Part shown: one piece after another, positions 63,531 through 64,000 of the stretch
Position numbering within the stretch: position 1 is the first letter of the stretch
How the letters are laid out: each line of letters opens with the position of its first letter
Origin: Saccharopolyspora indica
Lineage (GTDB): Bacteria > Actinomycetota > Actinomycetes > Mycobacteriales > Pseudonocardiaceae
Reading direction: 5' to 3'
Assembly: GCF_027853965.1 (NCBI RefSeq)
Contig: NZ_JAQGLB010000002.1
Coordinates: 62,001-126,000 of the forward strand
DNA length: 64,000 bases
Notes under the pieces: generated by a model
The model's database searches: none
What the model saw: the letters and a program-made list of their open reading frames with translations, nothing else
Told to the model about the DNA's origin: nothing
Program-made: the position numbers and the translations under genes

Positions 63531-64000
63531 ATGTTCGAGAACTTCTCGCACTTCCTCCGGGTGCTGGCGCAGGGCGTACCGGCGACGTTGGTCGCGACGC
63601 TGGGCGGCACAGCCCTGTGCATCGCGCTGTCGTTGATCGCCGGGCTCGGGATGGTCTCGCCCCGGCGGTGGGTTCGGGTCATCGCGCGCAGCTACGTCGA
63701 GGTCTGGCGCGGCACCTCGGAAGTGGTGCAGCTGTTCTGGATCTTCTTCGCCTTGCCGCTGCTGGTCGGCTTGGAGCTGCTGCCGATGTGGGCGGGGGTT
63801 CTGGTGCTGGGCCTCAACCACGGCGCTTACGGCGGTGAGATCGTGCGGGGCGCTGTGCAGGCGGTGCCGCGGGAGCAGCACGAATGCGCGGTCGCGTTGA
63901 GCTTCACCCGGTCGCAGCGGATGTGGCGGGTGATCCTGCCGCAAGCGGTGGTGGAGATGATCCCGCCGTTCACCAACCTGTTCATCCAGCTGTTGAAGAG
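63531..64000 (+). CDS. ehuC: Ectoine/amino-acid ABC transporter permease, N-terminal part
   Basis: First 156 residues; the gene runs off the right edge. HisM/GlnP-type permease: GVPATLVATLGGTALCIALSLIAGL (first helix), SYVEVWRGTSEVVQLFWIFFALP, and the ATPase-contact EAA loop AVQAVPREQHECAVALSFTRSQ. ATG has GGGAGG four bases upstream. It pairs with the ehuB gene just before it, and ehuD and ehuA would be expected to follow. Confidence 0.9.
   Translation, partial: MFENFSHFLRVLAQGVPATLVATLGGTALCIALSLIAGLGMVSPRRWVRVIARSYVEVWRGTSEVVQLFWIFFALPLLVGLELLPMWAGVLVLGLNHGAYGGEIVRGAVQAVPREQHECAVALSFTRSQRMWRVILPQAVVEMIPPFTNLFIQLLK

Noticed and set aside
58383-63944. A minus-strand open frame of about 1850 codons
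   Set aside because: It runs antisense through atp/GNAT/cobO/murA/ehuB genes, has an Arg/His/Gly-rich composition and no domains. It is a by-product of GC-rich third positions in the real genes.

Overview
The window is high-GC DNA from a filamentous-type actinobacterium. Gene content and order point to the Pseudonocardiales, most likely something near Saccharopolyspora; the genus is an inference. Supporting signs are a conservon (sensor kinase, roadblock, DUF742, GTPase), the order rho-rpmE-prfA-prmC-Sua5-wecA-atpI-atpBEFHAGDC-DUF2550-cobO-murA, an actinobacterial Rho with a long Arg/Asn/Asp-rich insert, frequent GTG/TTG starts, and a MurA with Asp at position 117 in place of the fosfomycin-reactive Cys.

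Layout. Positions 1-34,400 are accessory: a cut-off P450 with an MFS exporter (1-2188), a secreted protein, a TetR/Baeyer-Villiger monooxygenase pair (3568-5762), a secreted M14 carboxypeptidase, an MFS carrier, a small protein that looks like a Bell-type amyloid-signalling effector (10024-10401), a bifunctional penicillin-binding protein, a CPBP protease, a serine beta-lactamase-like enzyme, ArfB, a patatin, a sodium/solute symporter with its DUF3311 partner, a truncated AbiEi-like protein, an HtrA protease, the conservon (21445-26099), an ActP-type symporter with DUF485, TetR and MarR regulators, an SDR enzyme, tRNA-Arg(CCG), a CDF metal exporter and a DUF305/DUF3105 pair. Positions 34,637-62,537 are mostly core: argS, then lysA-hom-thrC-thrB (lysine/threonine synthesis), rho behind a roughly 530-nt leader, rpmE, prfA, prmC, Sua5, wecA, and the complete F1Fo ATP synthase operon ending in DUF2550 and a strong terminator. 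LysR and two GNAT genes interrupt the core before cobO and murA. The right edge holds ehuB and the start of ehuC (ectoine uptake).

The most unusual feature is a 24-bp dispersed repeat (core TGACAGGAAGGTTCCCATG, usually ending in GCTCGC). I count 38 copies at 18 loci. It occurs at every convergent protein-gene junction with a gap of 39 bp or more (7 of 7) but in only 2 of 10 divergent intergenic regions. It usually reads in one orientation relative to the gene it follows. It often forms head-to-head pairs with 1-7 nt between the copies, giving long hairpins, and some pairs carry matching substitutions in both arms. One pair lies in frame inside the conservon kinase gene, and one copy supplies the stop codon of prmC. 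It behaves like an RNA 3'-end or bidirectional terminator/stability element, or a REP-like mobile palindrome. I do not recognise it as a described family.
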